DNA from: a bacterium
GTDB taxonomy: Bacteria > Patescibacteriota > Minisyncoccia > UBA6257 > 2-01-FULL-56-20
Length of the DNA: 17,095 nt
Reading direction: 5' to 3'
Assembly: GCA_021801885.1 (NCBI GenBank)
Contig: JAKABL010000010.1
Location: 1-17,095, forward strand
A model generated the notes under the pieces. That model had not been told where the DNA came from, did not search any database, and saw nothing but the letters and a program-made list of their open reading frames with translations. How positions within the stretch are numbered: the stretch's first letter is position 1; each line of letters starts with the position of its first letter. The translations under genes and the position numbers were made by a program. This document shows, piece by piece, positions 5,234 to 11,904 of the stretch.

Positions 5234-6631
5234 CTAATTGGGGAACGCGAACTGGACAAGCGTCCCTTCGGGGCTGATCAGGTAGAGCACGTTCTTCTGC
5301 GCGTCGTAATAGGGCGTCGTGTCCGTTGCGATGGGTGCTACGGACACGAAATTATGCAGGGAAAGATCGGCGAGATCGAGAAAGTTTACGTGCGTAGGAT
5401 AGACGACGAAGAGGTGCGTATCGTCGTGGTACCATGCGAGCGACCGAATGTCGGCCATATCGGGAAGATTGAAACGATAATACCCTCCTTCGGATGCAGG
5501 AACGGTGAGCGACATGATTTCCACGCTGTTTTTTTCGAGGACTGCGACCGTGGACCCGTCGGATGTGGGGTAGAATGCCTGTGCGTCCGTCGCCATATTT
5601 GTGGAGGTTTGGGCGGTGACGTCGTATCGATAGAGCGTGCCGTCCGTTCCGAGCACGCCGAGCACGGTCCCCCTGATCCATTTGAGCGATGCCACGGTTC
5701 CCGGAAGGGTGAACGTCTGATCGATCACGTTCTTCGCGAACGGATCATAGACGACGATGCGTGAGATGTTTGATGCGGTATTATATTCTGTCCATGCGAG
5801 CCATGAGGACGATATGGCGAGCGGCTTCTCGAGGGTCTGGTGCGCAGGCGCGACGGCGAGCGGCGTCACTGTGCCGGAGGAAAGATCGATCGTGTAATAG
5901 CGGGAAGGCGTTTCCACGAATATCTGCGTGCTGTCGTAGGGGTCCACCGTGATCGCCGTGATGCTTCGCGCCGGCACGGATGCGCTGAGGAGCAGCGAGG
6001 AAAGATTCATCGGCGTCGATCCCTGGGGCGAGGTGGGGTCGTAGGCCATAAAGGAGCCGGAAGGTGTGCGGACGACGAACGTCGTAAAGTCCGTGCCATG
6101 GCTTACGATGGCGCCGTGAGCGATCACGGTGCTCGTGGTGGCGTTCGTCGCTCCGCCGGCGACGGCCTGGCGTGGCGTGGCGATGAGGCCTGCGGCATCC
6201 TGCGTCACGACATGACCGCCATTCGTCTCGAAGAAGTCCGTGACGTTGGTCGCGGGAGAGGCGCTCGATGCATTTGCGGGCACGAGTACCGCATACTTCA
6301 TTTCCGTGACGAGCGTCGGATGCACGGTCGCTTCTTCCGCCCATGGCCGGTATCCCGGCGCGGAAAGCGAGAGGGTATAGTCTTTGGGGAAGAGGTTCGA
6401 GATGAGCGTTCCCGGATTCAGAAAGCCGGTGGTATTCTCGACCGGCTTGCCATCGAGTGTTATTGTCGCGGCACTCGGATAGGATTCCACGAAAATGGCA
6501 CCTACCTTTTCTGTCGTGAACGTGGCGAGATCGATGCGCCATCCCTGGGCATAAAGGACGGTGCCCGTTCCCCCTACCAAAAAAAGGGCAAAAAGCCCAT
6601 AGAAAAGCATCTTCCTCGCGCGGCGCGTCAT
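5234..6631 (-). CDS. PEGA-domain surface protein with beta-propeller-like C-terminus, 465 aa
   Basis: A basic N-terminus (MTRRARK) precedes a single membrane helix at about 8-29, anchoring the protein with its bulk outside. Residues 45-118 are a PEGA domain: VGAIFVESYPSAATITLDGK, a central NPGT segment and the closing YTLSLSAPGYRPW match its usual ends. The remaining 340 residues are repeated beta-rich segments with short aromatic and Asp turns (e.g. SSWLAWTEY, IRSLAWYHDDTHLFVVYP, YYDAQKNVLYLISPEG), as in WD40- or TolB-like propellers. A role in cell-surface or wall binding is inferred. The frame also opens at ATG 6640, three codons earlier. However, that ATG overlaps the -10 box, so ATG 6631 is the better start. 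Confidence 0.8.
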   Translation of the reverse strand: MTRRARKMLFYGLFALFLVGGTGTVLYAQGWRIDLATFTTEKVGAIFVESYPSAATITLDGKPVENTTGFLNPGTLISNLFPKDYTLSLSAPGYRPWAEEATVHPTLVTEMKYAVLVPANASSASPATNVTDFFETNGGHVVTQDAAGLIATPRQAVAGGATNATTSTVIAHGAIVSHGTDFTTFVVRTPSGSFMAYDPTSPQGSTPMNLSSLLLSASVPARSITAITVDPYDSTQIFVETPSRYYTIDLSSGTVTPLAVAPAHQTLEKPLAISSSWLAWTEYNTASNISRIVVYDPFAKNVIDQTFTLPGTVASLKWIRGTVLGVLGTDGTLYRYDVTAQTSTNMATDAQAFYPTSDGSTVAVLEKNSVEIMSLTVPASEGGYYRFNLPDMADIRSLAWYHDDTHLFVVYPTHVNFLDLADLSLHNFVSVAPIATDTTPYYDAQKNVLYLISPEGTLVQFAFPN

Positions 6632-6638
6632 TCCTTCC

Positions 6639-6667
6639 ATTCTAGCCGATGGCGGCTGGAGAGTAAA
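6639..6667 (-). promoter_or_regulatory. Promoter of the PEGA gene (minus strand)
   Basis: Read on the minus strand, TTTACT (6667-6662) and TAGAAT (6644-6639) are separated by exactly 17 bases. The -10 ends 7 bases before ATG 6631, so the transcript is predicted to be leaderless. The promoter diverges from that of the RNA at 6738. Confidence 0.65.
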
Positions 6668-6725
6668 TCACCGCGCGGGTATGCGGGCGATCCCGTGCGC
6701 AGTGGTGTTGCCCCTGTGGGGGGTG

Positions 6726-6731
6726 TATACT
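6726..6731 (+). promoter_or_regulatory. -10 box TATACT of the structured RNA
   Basis: TATACT predicts transcription starting at about 6738. That is the first base of the long helix that closes the RNA, and this agreement supports both calls. No convincing -35 is visible. Confidence 0.6.
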
Positions 6732-6737
6732 ACATTC

Positions 6738-6887
6738 GGGTTCGACCTAAGATCTCGGATCAAACATCATTAAGAGGGAGGACGATAGCGCTGCAGTCCG
6801 TGGACCGCAGTTGTGTCCGCCCACCTGGCCTTTACGCCAGAGATCTTAGGTTGAGCCTTCGCGAGCGCCCCTTCGGGGGCGTTCGGC
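6738..6887 (+). ncRNA. Structured non-coding RNA of unknown class
   Basis: No coding frame is credible here. The bases at 6739-6756 pair with 6840-6857 in an 18-bp helix with two G-U pairs. Inside are two arms forming a three-way junction. Arm one has GGGAGGAC (6776-6783) with GTCCGCCC (6815-6822), one mismatch, capped by the CTGC...GCAG hairpin at 6791-6810. Arm two is CTGGC (6825-6829) with GCCAG (6836-6840), whose last G competes for the closing helix. The joining strand 6757-6773 is unpaired and A-rich. A stable hairpin with a C(UUCG)G loop follows at 6863-6884, bracketed by GCC/GGC, without a T tract. It does not show the conserved sequences of 5S rRNA, SRP RNA, tmRNA, or the TPP or cobalamin riboswitches. 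A 6S-like RNA or a regulatory RNA remains possible. Confidence 0.6.
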
Positions 6888-6948
6888 ATAGAGAGCCATG
6901 GGGCGTGAGACATCGCAGCATACGTGGCGGTATTGCGTTCTCCCATGC

Positions 6949-6978
6949 TTGACGTCAGCGCGCCTTTTGGCATATAAT
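6949..6978 (+). promoter_or_regulatory. rpsP promoter, near-consensus -35 and -10
   Basis: TTGACG (6949-6954) and TATAAT (6973-6978) are separated by 18 bases. The -10 ends 7 bases before ATG 6986, giving a leaderless rpsP mRNA. This is the best-formed promoter in the window, as expected for a ribosomal protein gene. Confidence 0.85.
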
Positions 6979-6985
6979 CTTCCTC

Positions 6986-7366
6986 ATGTTGGCCATCAAG
7001 CTACAACGCATCGGAAAGAAGCATCAGCCGAGCTATCGGGTGGTGGTTGCGGAGCGCCGCTCCAAAATGGCAGCTCCTCCGGTAGAGGACCTCGGTTCCT
7101 ATAATCCCTCCACAAAAGTGGCGATCCTCAAAACGGATCGGCTTCAGCATTGGATGAACGTTGGCGCCAAGCCCACGGTCACCGCGCATAACCTTTTCGT
7201 GAAAGAGGGCGTCATCAAGGGCGCTGCGGTGCCTGTCAAGATGCCGAAAGCGGTCGTCAAGGAGGTGGCTCCGGTCGCGGAATCTGCTGCGCCGGAAGCA
7301 TCGGCGCCTGCGGAATCGCCGGCAGTCGAGGAATCGGCGCCCGAGGAGGCGAGCTCCGCGGAATAG
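6986..7366 (+). CDS. rpsP: 30S ribosomal protein bS16, 126 aa
   Basis: bS16 is an assembly and structural protein of the small ribosomal subunit. The conserved N-terminus is clear: MLAIKLQRIGKKHQPSYRVV with VAERR (1-25), followed by EDLGSYNP (34-41) and a DRLQHWMNVGAKPT segment (51-64) where the family has the helix and GAQPT motif. The core is complete by about residue 80. The remaining 45 residues are an extension of Ala, Pro, Glu and Val that ends very acidic (VEESAPEEASSAE) and is probably disordered. Such tails occur in bS16 of some lineages. It leads the translation gene set, followed by the KH-domain gene, as rpsP is in many bacteria. The strong upstream promoter gives a leaderless start. 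Confidence 0.97.
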   Translation: MLAIKLQRIGKKHQPSYRVVVAERRSKMAAPPVEDLGSYNPSTKVAILKTDRLQHWMNVGAKPTVTAHNLFVKEGVIKGAAVPVKMPKAVVKEVAPVAESAAPEASAPAESPAVEESAPEEASSAE

Positions 7367-7401
7367 CGCAGCGTTGACGCATCCGAGTTTTTCGGGCACC
7401 A

Positions 7402-7427
7402 TATACCATATACGAACGTAACGAACG
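7402..7427 (+). promoter_or_regulatory. AT-rich boxes and ACGAACG repeats before khpA
   Basis: TATACC (7402-7407) and TATACG (7409-7414) could serve as -10 boxes, giving a leader of 30-40 nt. TTGACG at 7374-7379 is too far away for normal -35 spacing. Two ACGAACG heptamers start at 7412 and 7421, and a third copy lies at 7780-7786 before efp. The function of the heptamer is unknown. Confidence 0.35.
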
Positions 7428-7454
7428 GATCGCCGTACCGCTGTGACCACCCCC

Positions 7455-7751
7455 ATGCCCGCCGACCAAGAATTTCTTGAATATCTTATAAAGTCGCTCG
7501 TGGACCATCCCGATGACGTGCGCGTCGATCGGAAGGTCGATGAGATGGGCGTCCTTCTTACCCTGCGGGTGAATCCTGCGGATATGGGGCAGGTGGTGGG
7601 CCGTCAGGGCGCCACGGCAAAGTCCATCCGCTCGCTCCTTAAGATCGTGGGCGTGAAGAGCAACGCGCGCGTGAACCTCAAGATCGAGGAGCCGGAGGGA
7701 GGCATGCGCCAACCTCGCGCGAACGGTGCCAGCAGGCCACTCGATTATTAG
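7455..7751 (+). CDS. khpA: KH-domain RNA-binding protein KhpA (YlqC) type, 98 aa
   Basis: A single type-II-like KH domain covers most of the protein. The family opening EFLEYLIKSLVDHPDDVRV (6-24) is followed by DEMGVLLTLRVNPADMGQVVGRQG (29-52), with the RNA-contacting GxxG loop as G49-R-Q-G52, then TAKSIRSLLKIVG and the NLKIEEP ending (74-80). KhpA acts in the cytoplasm as an RNA chaperone. In Firmicutes it partners KhpB and influences cell division and wall synthesis. The last 18 residues are an extra polar tail. Its place after rpsP is a conserved neighbourhood. The frame also allows a GTG start at 7443 (four more residues). I prefer ATG 7455 because the family starts there. No ribosome binding site is seen. 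Confidence 0.87.
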   Translation: MPADQEFLEYLIKSLVDHPDDVRVDRKVDEMGVLLTLRVNPADMGQVVGRQGATAKSIRSLLKIVGVKSNARVNLKIEEPEGGMRQPRANGASRPLDY

Positions 7752-7789
7752 CGATCCTGCGTCCGGCATCATTGGGGGAACGAACGCAT

Positions 7790-7795
7790 TATAAA
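7790..7795 (+). promoter_or_regulatory. -10 box TATAAA for efp
   Basis: TATAAA lies 17 bases before ATG 7813 and is followed by a run of Ts. The leader would be about 11 nt with no Shine-Dalgarno motif. Confidence 0.55.
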
Positions 7796-7812
7796 TTTTT
7801 TTTCATCCAGCT

Positions 7813-8376
7813 ATGGCACTTTCTTATACCGATCTCACCAAGGGCGTACTGTTCGTCATGGATGGCATGCCGTACGAAGTCGTCGACATGCATTTCCTTC
7901 GGATGCAGCAGCGCAAGGCCGTCGTGCAGACCAAGATCAGGAACCTCATTACCGGCAAGCTTCTCGATCGCAACTTTCAGGCGAGCGATTCGTTCGAAGA
8001 GGCGGAGATCGAGCGCAAGATCGCGAATTTCATCTACGTGAACAAGGGAGAGTATTGGTTTCATGAGGATGGGAACCCCAAAGAACGTTTTTCTCTCGCG
8101 GCGGACGTGGTAGGGGAACAGGGCCGTTTCCTCAAGCCGAACACCAAGGTGACCACGATGCGGTTCCAGGGCAAGGTGATCAACGTGGAGATTCCCGTGA
8201 AAATGGAATTCACGGTCACTGAGGCGCCCCCCGCGATCAAGGGTAATACCGCGCAGGGCGGCAACAAGCAGGTGACCATTGAAGGGGGTGCAAAGATCAA
8301 CGTTCCGCTGTTCGTGAACGAAGGCGACATGATCCGTATCAATACGCAGACGGGAGAGTACGTGGAGCGCGTATAA
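7813..8376 (+). CDS. efp: Translation elongation factor P, 187 aa
   Basis: EF-P binds between the ribosomal P and E sites and helps form peptide bonds at polyproline stretches. The three-domain layout is complete: an N-terminal KOW-like domain (1-65), an OB domain (about 66-128) and a C-terminal OB domain (130-187). The last contains the family signature from IKGNTAQGGNKQVTIEGG to VPLFVNEGDMIRINTQTGEYVERV. The length equals the usual 185-190. The loop that reaches the tRNA is unusual: FLRMQQRKAVVQTK (28-41) aligns without gaps to FVKPGKGQAFARVK of E. coli. This puts Gln33 where the modified Lys34 sits, and the PGxG tip is absent. No EF-P modification gene (epmA/epmB, earP, ymfI) is in the window. 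It is followed by its own terminator. Confidence 0.96.
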   Translation: MALSYTDLTKGVLFVMDGMPYEVVDMHFLRMQQRKAVVQTKIRNLITGKLLDRNFQASDSFEEAEIERKIANFIYVNKGEYWFHEDGNPKERFSLAADVVGEQGRFLKPNTKVTTMRFQGKVINVEIPVKMEFTVTEAPPAIKGNTAQGGNKQVTIEGGAKINVPLFVNEGDMIRINTQTGEYVERV

Positions 8377-8398
8377 GTATCTTCCATGGATCGCGCGC

Positions 8399-8431
8399 AC
8401 GGGTCCCGCAAAATGCGGAGGCCCGTTTTTT
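8399..8431 (+). terminator. Rho-independent terminator after efp
   Basis: ACGGG (8399-8403) pairs with CCCGT (8422-8426), with an inner CCGCA/TGCGG stem over an AAA loop. Six Ts follow (8426-8431). It ends the efp transcript before mnmA. Confidence 0.88.
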
Positions 8432-8444
8432 GGGGAACTATACC

Positions 8445-8450
8445 TATGCT
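8445..8450 (+). promoter_or_regulatory. -10 box TATGCT for mnmA
   Basis: TATGCT lies 9 bases before ATG 8460 and 12 before ATG 8463. An alternative box TATACC is at 8439-8444. Either would give a leaderless or near-leaderless mRNA. Confidence 0.45.
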
Positions 8451-8462
8451 ACGATGGGCATG

Positions 8463-9578
8463 ATGGCACGGATTCGCAAAACGGTATTAGTGGGTATGTC
8501 GGGCGGGGTCGATAGCTCCGTGACCGCACTTTTGCTTGCGCGCCGCGGATATCGCGTGATCGGCGTGTTCATGCGCTCCTATAACGTCGATGGATGTGCG
8601 GAGCGCGATGCCGAGGACGCGCGTCGCGTTGCGGAGCATATCGGTATCCCGTTCTACGTATGGGACATCGAAGCGGAGTATCGTGCGAGGGTCATTGAAT
8701 ATATGATCGACGGGTATCGCCGCGGGATCACGCCGAACCCGGATGTGATGTGCAACCGCGAAATAAAATTCGGCCTGTTCCTTGAACGCGCGCGCGCGAT
8801 GGGCGCCGATTTCGTCGCGACGGGTCATTACGTGCGCATCGGGAAGACCGGCGCCGGCGCGCGCGCGCGCTTCGTGCTCCGTGCGGCGCACGACCCCCAG
8901 AAGGACCAGTCCTATTTCCTGTGGACCCTTGGACAGGGGCAGCTCGCCCACTGCCTGTTTCCTATCGGCGCATACAAAAAGCCGGAAGTGCGGGCGATCG
9001 CGCGCCGCGCCGGATTGCCTACGGCCGAAAAGAAGGATTCCCAGGGAATATGTTTCCTTGGGCAAGTATCCATTGAGGATTTCTTGAAGGCCTATATTCC
9101 CGAAACTCCGGGCGCGATCGTGACCGGGGACGGCACCCGGATAGGCCTCCATCGCGGCATCCAGTTTTATACGATCGGCCAGCGGCACCTTGATGCGGAA
9201 TTCGTATTCCCGAAAACGGGCGCAACGGGCACGGGGACGTCCGCGGCGCGCAAACCGTTCTATGTGGCGGCGAAGGATCCCGCAACGAACACGATCACGG
9301 TTGCACAAGGCGCCGATGATCCTTCCCTTGCGCGAAAGGACATACGGCTCGTGCAAGTGAGCTTCGTGCGCGGCGATGCGTACGAGGGGCCCGTCATGGC
9401 GCGCGTGCGCTATCGTCAGCCGCTCGCGCGCGCGACGCTGCGCCGCGCCGCGCCGAATGCAGAAGACGGGGTCTATGCGCTTACGTTTGCCGCGCCGCAG
9501 AAATTCATTGCCGAGGGGCAGTCGGCGGTGTTCTATACCCCCAAAGGAGAGATGCTCGGCGGCGGCGTGATCGCCTGA
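8463..9578 (+). CDS. mnmA: tRNA-specific 2-thiouridylase MnmA, 371 aa
   Basis: MnmA transfers sulfur to uridine 34 of tRNA-Lys, -Glu and -Gln, using ATP to adenylate the base. The N-terminal ATP-pyrophosphatase loop is SGGVDSS (13-19). The two catalytic cysteines are present: C97 in TPNPDVMCNREIKF and C197 in KKDSQGICFLGQVSIEDFL. GHYVR (121-125), the QFYTIGQR segment (234-241) and the C-terminal beta-barrel are also recognisable. The length is close to the usual 360-370. Three in-frame ATGs (8454, 8460, 8463) and a TTG at 8430 are possible. The TTG lies in the efp terminator. 8463 or 8460 best fits the family N-terminus and the -10 box. A Gly/Ala/Thr-rich insert (252-262) is a minor oddity. 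The sulfur donor (IscS or relay) is not in the window. Confidence 0.96.
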   Translation: MARIRKTVLVGMSGGVDSSVTALLLARRGYRVIGVFMRSYNVDGCAERDAEDARRVAEHIGIPFYVWDIEAEYRARVIEYMIDGYRRGITPNPDVMCNREIKFGLFLERARAMGADFVATGHYVRIGKTGAGARARFVLRAAHDPQKDQSYFLWTLGQGQLAHCLFPIGAYKKPEVRAIARRAGLPTAEKKDSQGICFLGQVSIEDFLKAYIPETPGAIVTGDGTRIGLHRGIQFYTIGQRHLDAEFVFPKTGATGTGTSAARKPFYVAAKDPATNTITVAQGADDPSLARKDIRLVQVSFVRGDAYEGPVMARVRYRQPLARATLRRAAPNAEDGVYALTFAAPQKFIAEGQSAVFYTPKGEMLGGGVIA

Positions 9579-9604
9579 GGTCCCTTTGAAGGCCGCATTT
9601 TTTG

Positions 9605-9613
9605 TGGTACCAT
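9605..9613 (+). promoter_or_regulatory. Extended -10 (TGG-TACCAT) for proS
   Basis: TACCAT at 9608-9613 is preceded by TGG and ends 8 bases before ATG 9622, giving a predicted leaderless mRNA. A run of Ts (9598-9603) lies just upstream. Confidence 0.5.
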
Positions 9614-9621
9614 GGCGCTAT

Positions 9622-10851
9622 ATGCGCCAATCCCATCTGTTCACAAAGACCGAAAAATCCGCGCCGAAGGACGAAGTGGCGCTCAATGCGCAGCTCCTTA
9701 CGCGCGCCGGCTATATCTATAAAAATTCCGCGGGCGTGTATTCGTTCCTGCCGCTCGGGTGGCAGGTGATCAAGAACATCTCTGCGATCGCCCGGGAAGA
9801 GATGGATGCGATCGGCGGACAGGAGATGCTCATGTCCGCGCTCCATGACAAACACTATCTGCAGGCCACCGGGCGCTGGGACGTCGATGTCGTCTATAAG
9901 GTGATCGCGGGCGACGATAAGGAGCCTGCGGCGAATATCAGCTGGACCCACGAAGAGATCCTTGCCGAGATCGCCACGAAATACATCCATTCCTATAAGG
10001 ACCTTCCGTTCGCGGCATATCAGATCCAAACGAAGTTCCGCCATGAGCCGAGGGCGAAGTCCGGATTGTTGCGGGGGCGGGAATTCCTCATGAAGGACCT
10101 CTACAGTTTCCACGTGTCCGAGGACGATCTGTATCGCTATTACGATCGGGTCGCGAAGGCCTATGCCAACGTGTTCGCGCGATGCGGGCTGAAGGCCTAC
10201 TATACGCTTGCCGCCGGAGGCGAGTTCACCGTGAGCAACACGCACGAGTTCCAAGTGGAATCACCCGTCGGCGAAGACACGGTGTACGTATGCACGCAAT
10301 GCGAATATGCGGAAAACAAGGAGGTCTCGAAGGCCGCGGACGGAGGGGCGTGCCCCAAGTGCGGCGGCGCCGTGCGGGAGATCAAGGCGGTCGAAGTGGG
10401 CAATATCTTCCCGCTTGGCACGAAGTATGCGAAGGCGTTCGGCCTTGCGTTCACGGACGAAAAAGGGGAGGCACACGACGTCGTCATGGGTTCCTATGGT
10501 ATCGGGATTTCCCGCCTCATGGGCGTCATCGTGGAGCAGTACCACGACGAGAAGGGGATCGCGTGGCCTTCCGCCGTCGCGCCGTTCCATGCGCATCTTT
10601 TGGGGCTTCGCGGCGGCGATGGCGATGGCATATACGCGACTTTACAAAAGGCGGGGGTCAAAGTACTCTATGACGATAGGGAAGCGACTCCGGGCGAGAA
10701 GTTCGCGGACGCCGACCTCATCGGCATTCCGTGGCGTCTTGTGACGGGCGCAAAGACCGGCGCCGGCACGGTGGAGATCAAGCGCCGTATAGACTCGGAA
10801 TCGCGTACGGTTTCGGTAGAAGAAGCAATCACTCTCATTACCACTCATTAA
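9622..10851 (+). CDS. proS: Prolyl-tRNA synthetase, short form without editing domain, 409 aa
   Basis: This class II synthetase charges tRNA-Pro with proline in the cytoplasm. Motif 1 region: KNSAGVYSFLPLGWQV (34-49). Motif 2: TKFRHEPRAKSGLLRGREFLMKDLYSFH (137-164). Motif 3: MGSYGIGISRLMGVIVEQ (289-306). The C-terminal anticodon-binding domain starts near AVAPFHAHLLGL. E. coli-type enzymes carry an editing domain of about 180 residues between motifs 2 and 3. Here there is only a short link with a zinc-ribbon-like C224-x2-C227 and C244-x2-C247. Ala-tRNA-Pro editing by this protein is therefore not expected. The frame is open to a TTG at 9586, but ATG 9622 matches the family start and the promoter. 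Its stop is 8 bases before mreB, suggesting co-transcription. Confidence 0.97.
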   Translation: MRQSHLFTKTEKSAPKDEVALNAQLLTRAGYIYKNSAGVYSFLPLGWQVIKNISAIAREEMDAIGGQEMLMSALHDKHYLQATGRWDVDVVYKVIAGDDKEPAANISWTHEEILAEIATKYIHSYKDLPFAAYQIQTKFRHEPRAKSGLLRGREFLMKDLYSFHVSEDDLYRYYDRVAKAYANVFARCGLKAYYTLAAGGEFTVSNTHEFQVESPVGEDTVYVCTQCEYAENKEVSKAADGGACPKCGGAVREIKAVEVGNIFPLGTKYAKAFGLAFTDEKGEAHDVVMGSYGIGISRLMGVIVEQYHDEKGIAWPSAVAPFHAHLLGLRGGDGDGIYATLQKAGVKVLYDDREATPGEKFADADLIGIPWRLVTGAKTGAGTVEIKRRIDSESRTVSVEEAITLITTH

Positions 10852-10859
10852 TCAATCCT

Positions 10860-11903
10860 ATGGCACTCTTCGGCAACGTATTCAAAGACATCGGCATCGA
10901 TCTTGGCACGGCGAATTCGCTTATCTACATGAAAGGAAGGGGCATCGTGGTCAATGAGCCCTCCGTTGCTGCGGTGAACACGAAGACAAACCATGTGCTT
11001 GCGGTGGGGGAGGAGGCGAAGAAAATGCTCGGCCGCGTGCCGCCGCATATCAGCGTCATCCGCCCGCTCGTGAACGGCGTGATCTCGGATTTTGAAATGA
11101 CCGAAGAGATGCTCCGCCATCTCCTCAATCGTCCGACGGCGCATCCCGTAATGTCCTACCGCCGTGCGCTCCTCGCCATTCCGAACAACCTTACCGAGGT
11201 CGAGCGGAAGTCCGTGGAGGATGCCGCGTTGAACGCCGGATGCGCGAAGGTCTATCTTGTGGAATCACCGATTGCGGCGGCGCTCGGTGCTGGCCTTCCG
11301 ATTACCGTGCCGGAGGCCAGTCTTATCATCGACATCGGCGGCGGCACGACGGACGTCGCCGTCATTTCGCTCGGCGGGATCGTTGTGTCGCGTACATTGA
11401 AGATCGCGGGGGATCGCTTCAATGAAGAGATCATCCATTTTGTCCGCGAGGAGTTCCATCTTGCGATCGGCGAACCGACGGCCGAGTATGCGAAGATCGC
11501 CGTGGGGTCCGCGGTGCCGCTCGATGAGCGTATCGAAGTACCGATCAGGGGGCGTGATTTCGAGACCGGACTTCCGCGCGAGATCGCGATGAAGAACAAC
11601 CACGTGCGCATGGCGCTTGCAAAATCACTCCGCGCGATCGTGGATGCGGTGCGAGAAGTGATCGAAGAAACCCCTCCCGAACTTGCCGGCGACGTCTTGC
11701 GGCAGGGGATCGTGATGTGCGGCGGCGGCGCGCTTTTGCGCGGATTAGACGAACTTATCGAAAAGGAGACCGGCGTGAAGGTCACCGTTGCCGACGATCC
11801 GCTCACGTGCGTGGCCCGCGGCCTGGGGCAGATGGTGGATAACTTCGATGCGCATCGCGAACTCCTCGACAATCCTCTGAAGCCACTTGCGATCAATCTT
11901 TAG
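10860..11903 (+). CDS. mreB: Rod shape-determining protein MreB, 347 aa
   Basis: This bacterial actin forms membrane-bound filaments that orient lateral wall synthesis. The actin-fold nucleotide motifs are present: phosphate-1 IGIDLGTANS (11-20), phosphate-2 IIDIGGGTTDVAVISLGG (156-173) and the adenosine motif IVMCGGGALLRGLDELI (284-300). The length equals the typical 347. The N-terminus (MALFGNVFKD) is short and partly hydrophobic, fitting the membrane-binding tip. The frame is open upstream into proS, but ATG 10860 matches the family start exactly. It starts 8 bases after proS with no ribosome binding site. mreC follows after one base. The gene order mreB-mreC-mreD-PBP2 is the classical elongasome cluster. 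Confidence 0.98.
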   Translation: MALFGNVFKDIGIDLGTANSLIYMKGRGIVVNEPSVAAVNTKTNHVLAVGEEAKKMLGRVPPHISVIRPLVNGVISDFEMTEEMLRHLLNRPTAHPVMSYRRALLAIPNNLTEVERKSVEDAALNAGCAKVYLVESPIAAALGAGLPITVPEASLIIDIGGGTTDVAVISLGGIVVSRTLKIAGDRFNEEIIHFVREEFHLAIGEPTAEYAKIAVGSAVPLDERIEVPIRGRDFETGLPREIAMKNNHVRMALAKSLRAIVDAVREVIEETPPELAGDVLRQGIVMCGGGALLRGLDELIEKETGVKVTVADDPLTCVARGLGQMVDNFDAHRELLDNPLKPLAINL

Positions 11904-11904
11904 G

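Larger units (their letters stand above)
6641..6985. other. Intergenic region with divergent promoters and RNA gene
   Basis: This is the only stretch over 300 bases without a protein gene. It contains the minus-strand promoter of the PEGA gene (6639-6667), the RNA promoter (6726-6731), the structured RNA (6738-6887) and the rpsP promoter (6949-6978). Between the RNA and the rpsP promoter, CATGGG (6898-6903) and CCCATG (6942-6947) are complementary and could form a further loose hairpin. Nothing else is seen there. Confidence 0.7.

Noticed and set aside
6736..6750. GGTTCGACC resembling a tRNA T-loop
   Set aside because: No acceptor, D or anticodon stems fit upstream, and these bases form the 5' strand of the long closing helix of the structured RNA.
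9575..9605. Possible terminator between mnmA and proS
   Set aside because: A T run exists (9598-9603), but the preceding inverted repeat is imperfect and short. I could not draw a convincing stem.
11252..11896. A 214-codon minus-strand open frame inside mreB
   Set aside because: It lies opposite conserved MreB motifs, is Ser/Pro/Arg-rich and has no promoter.
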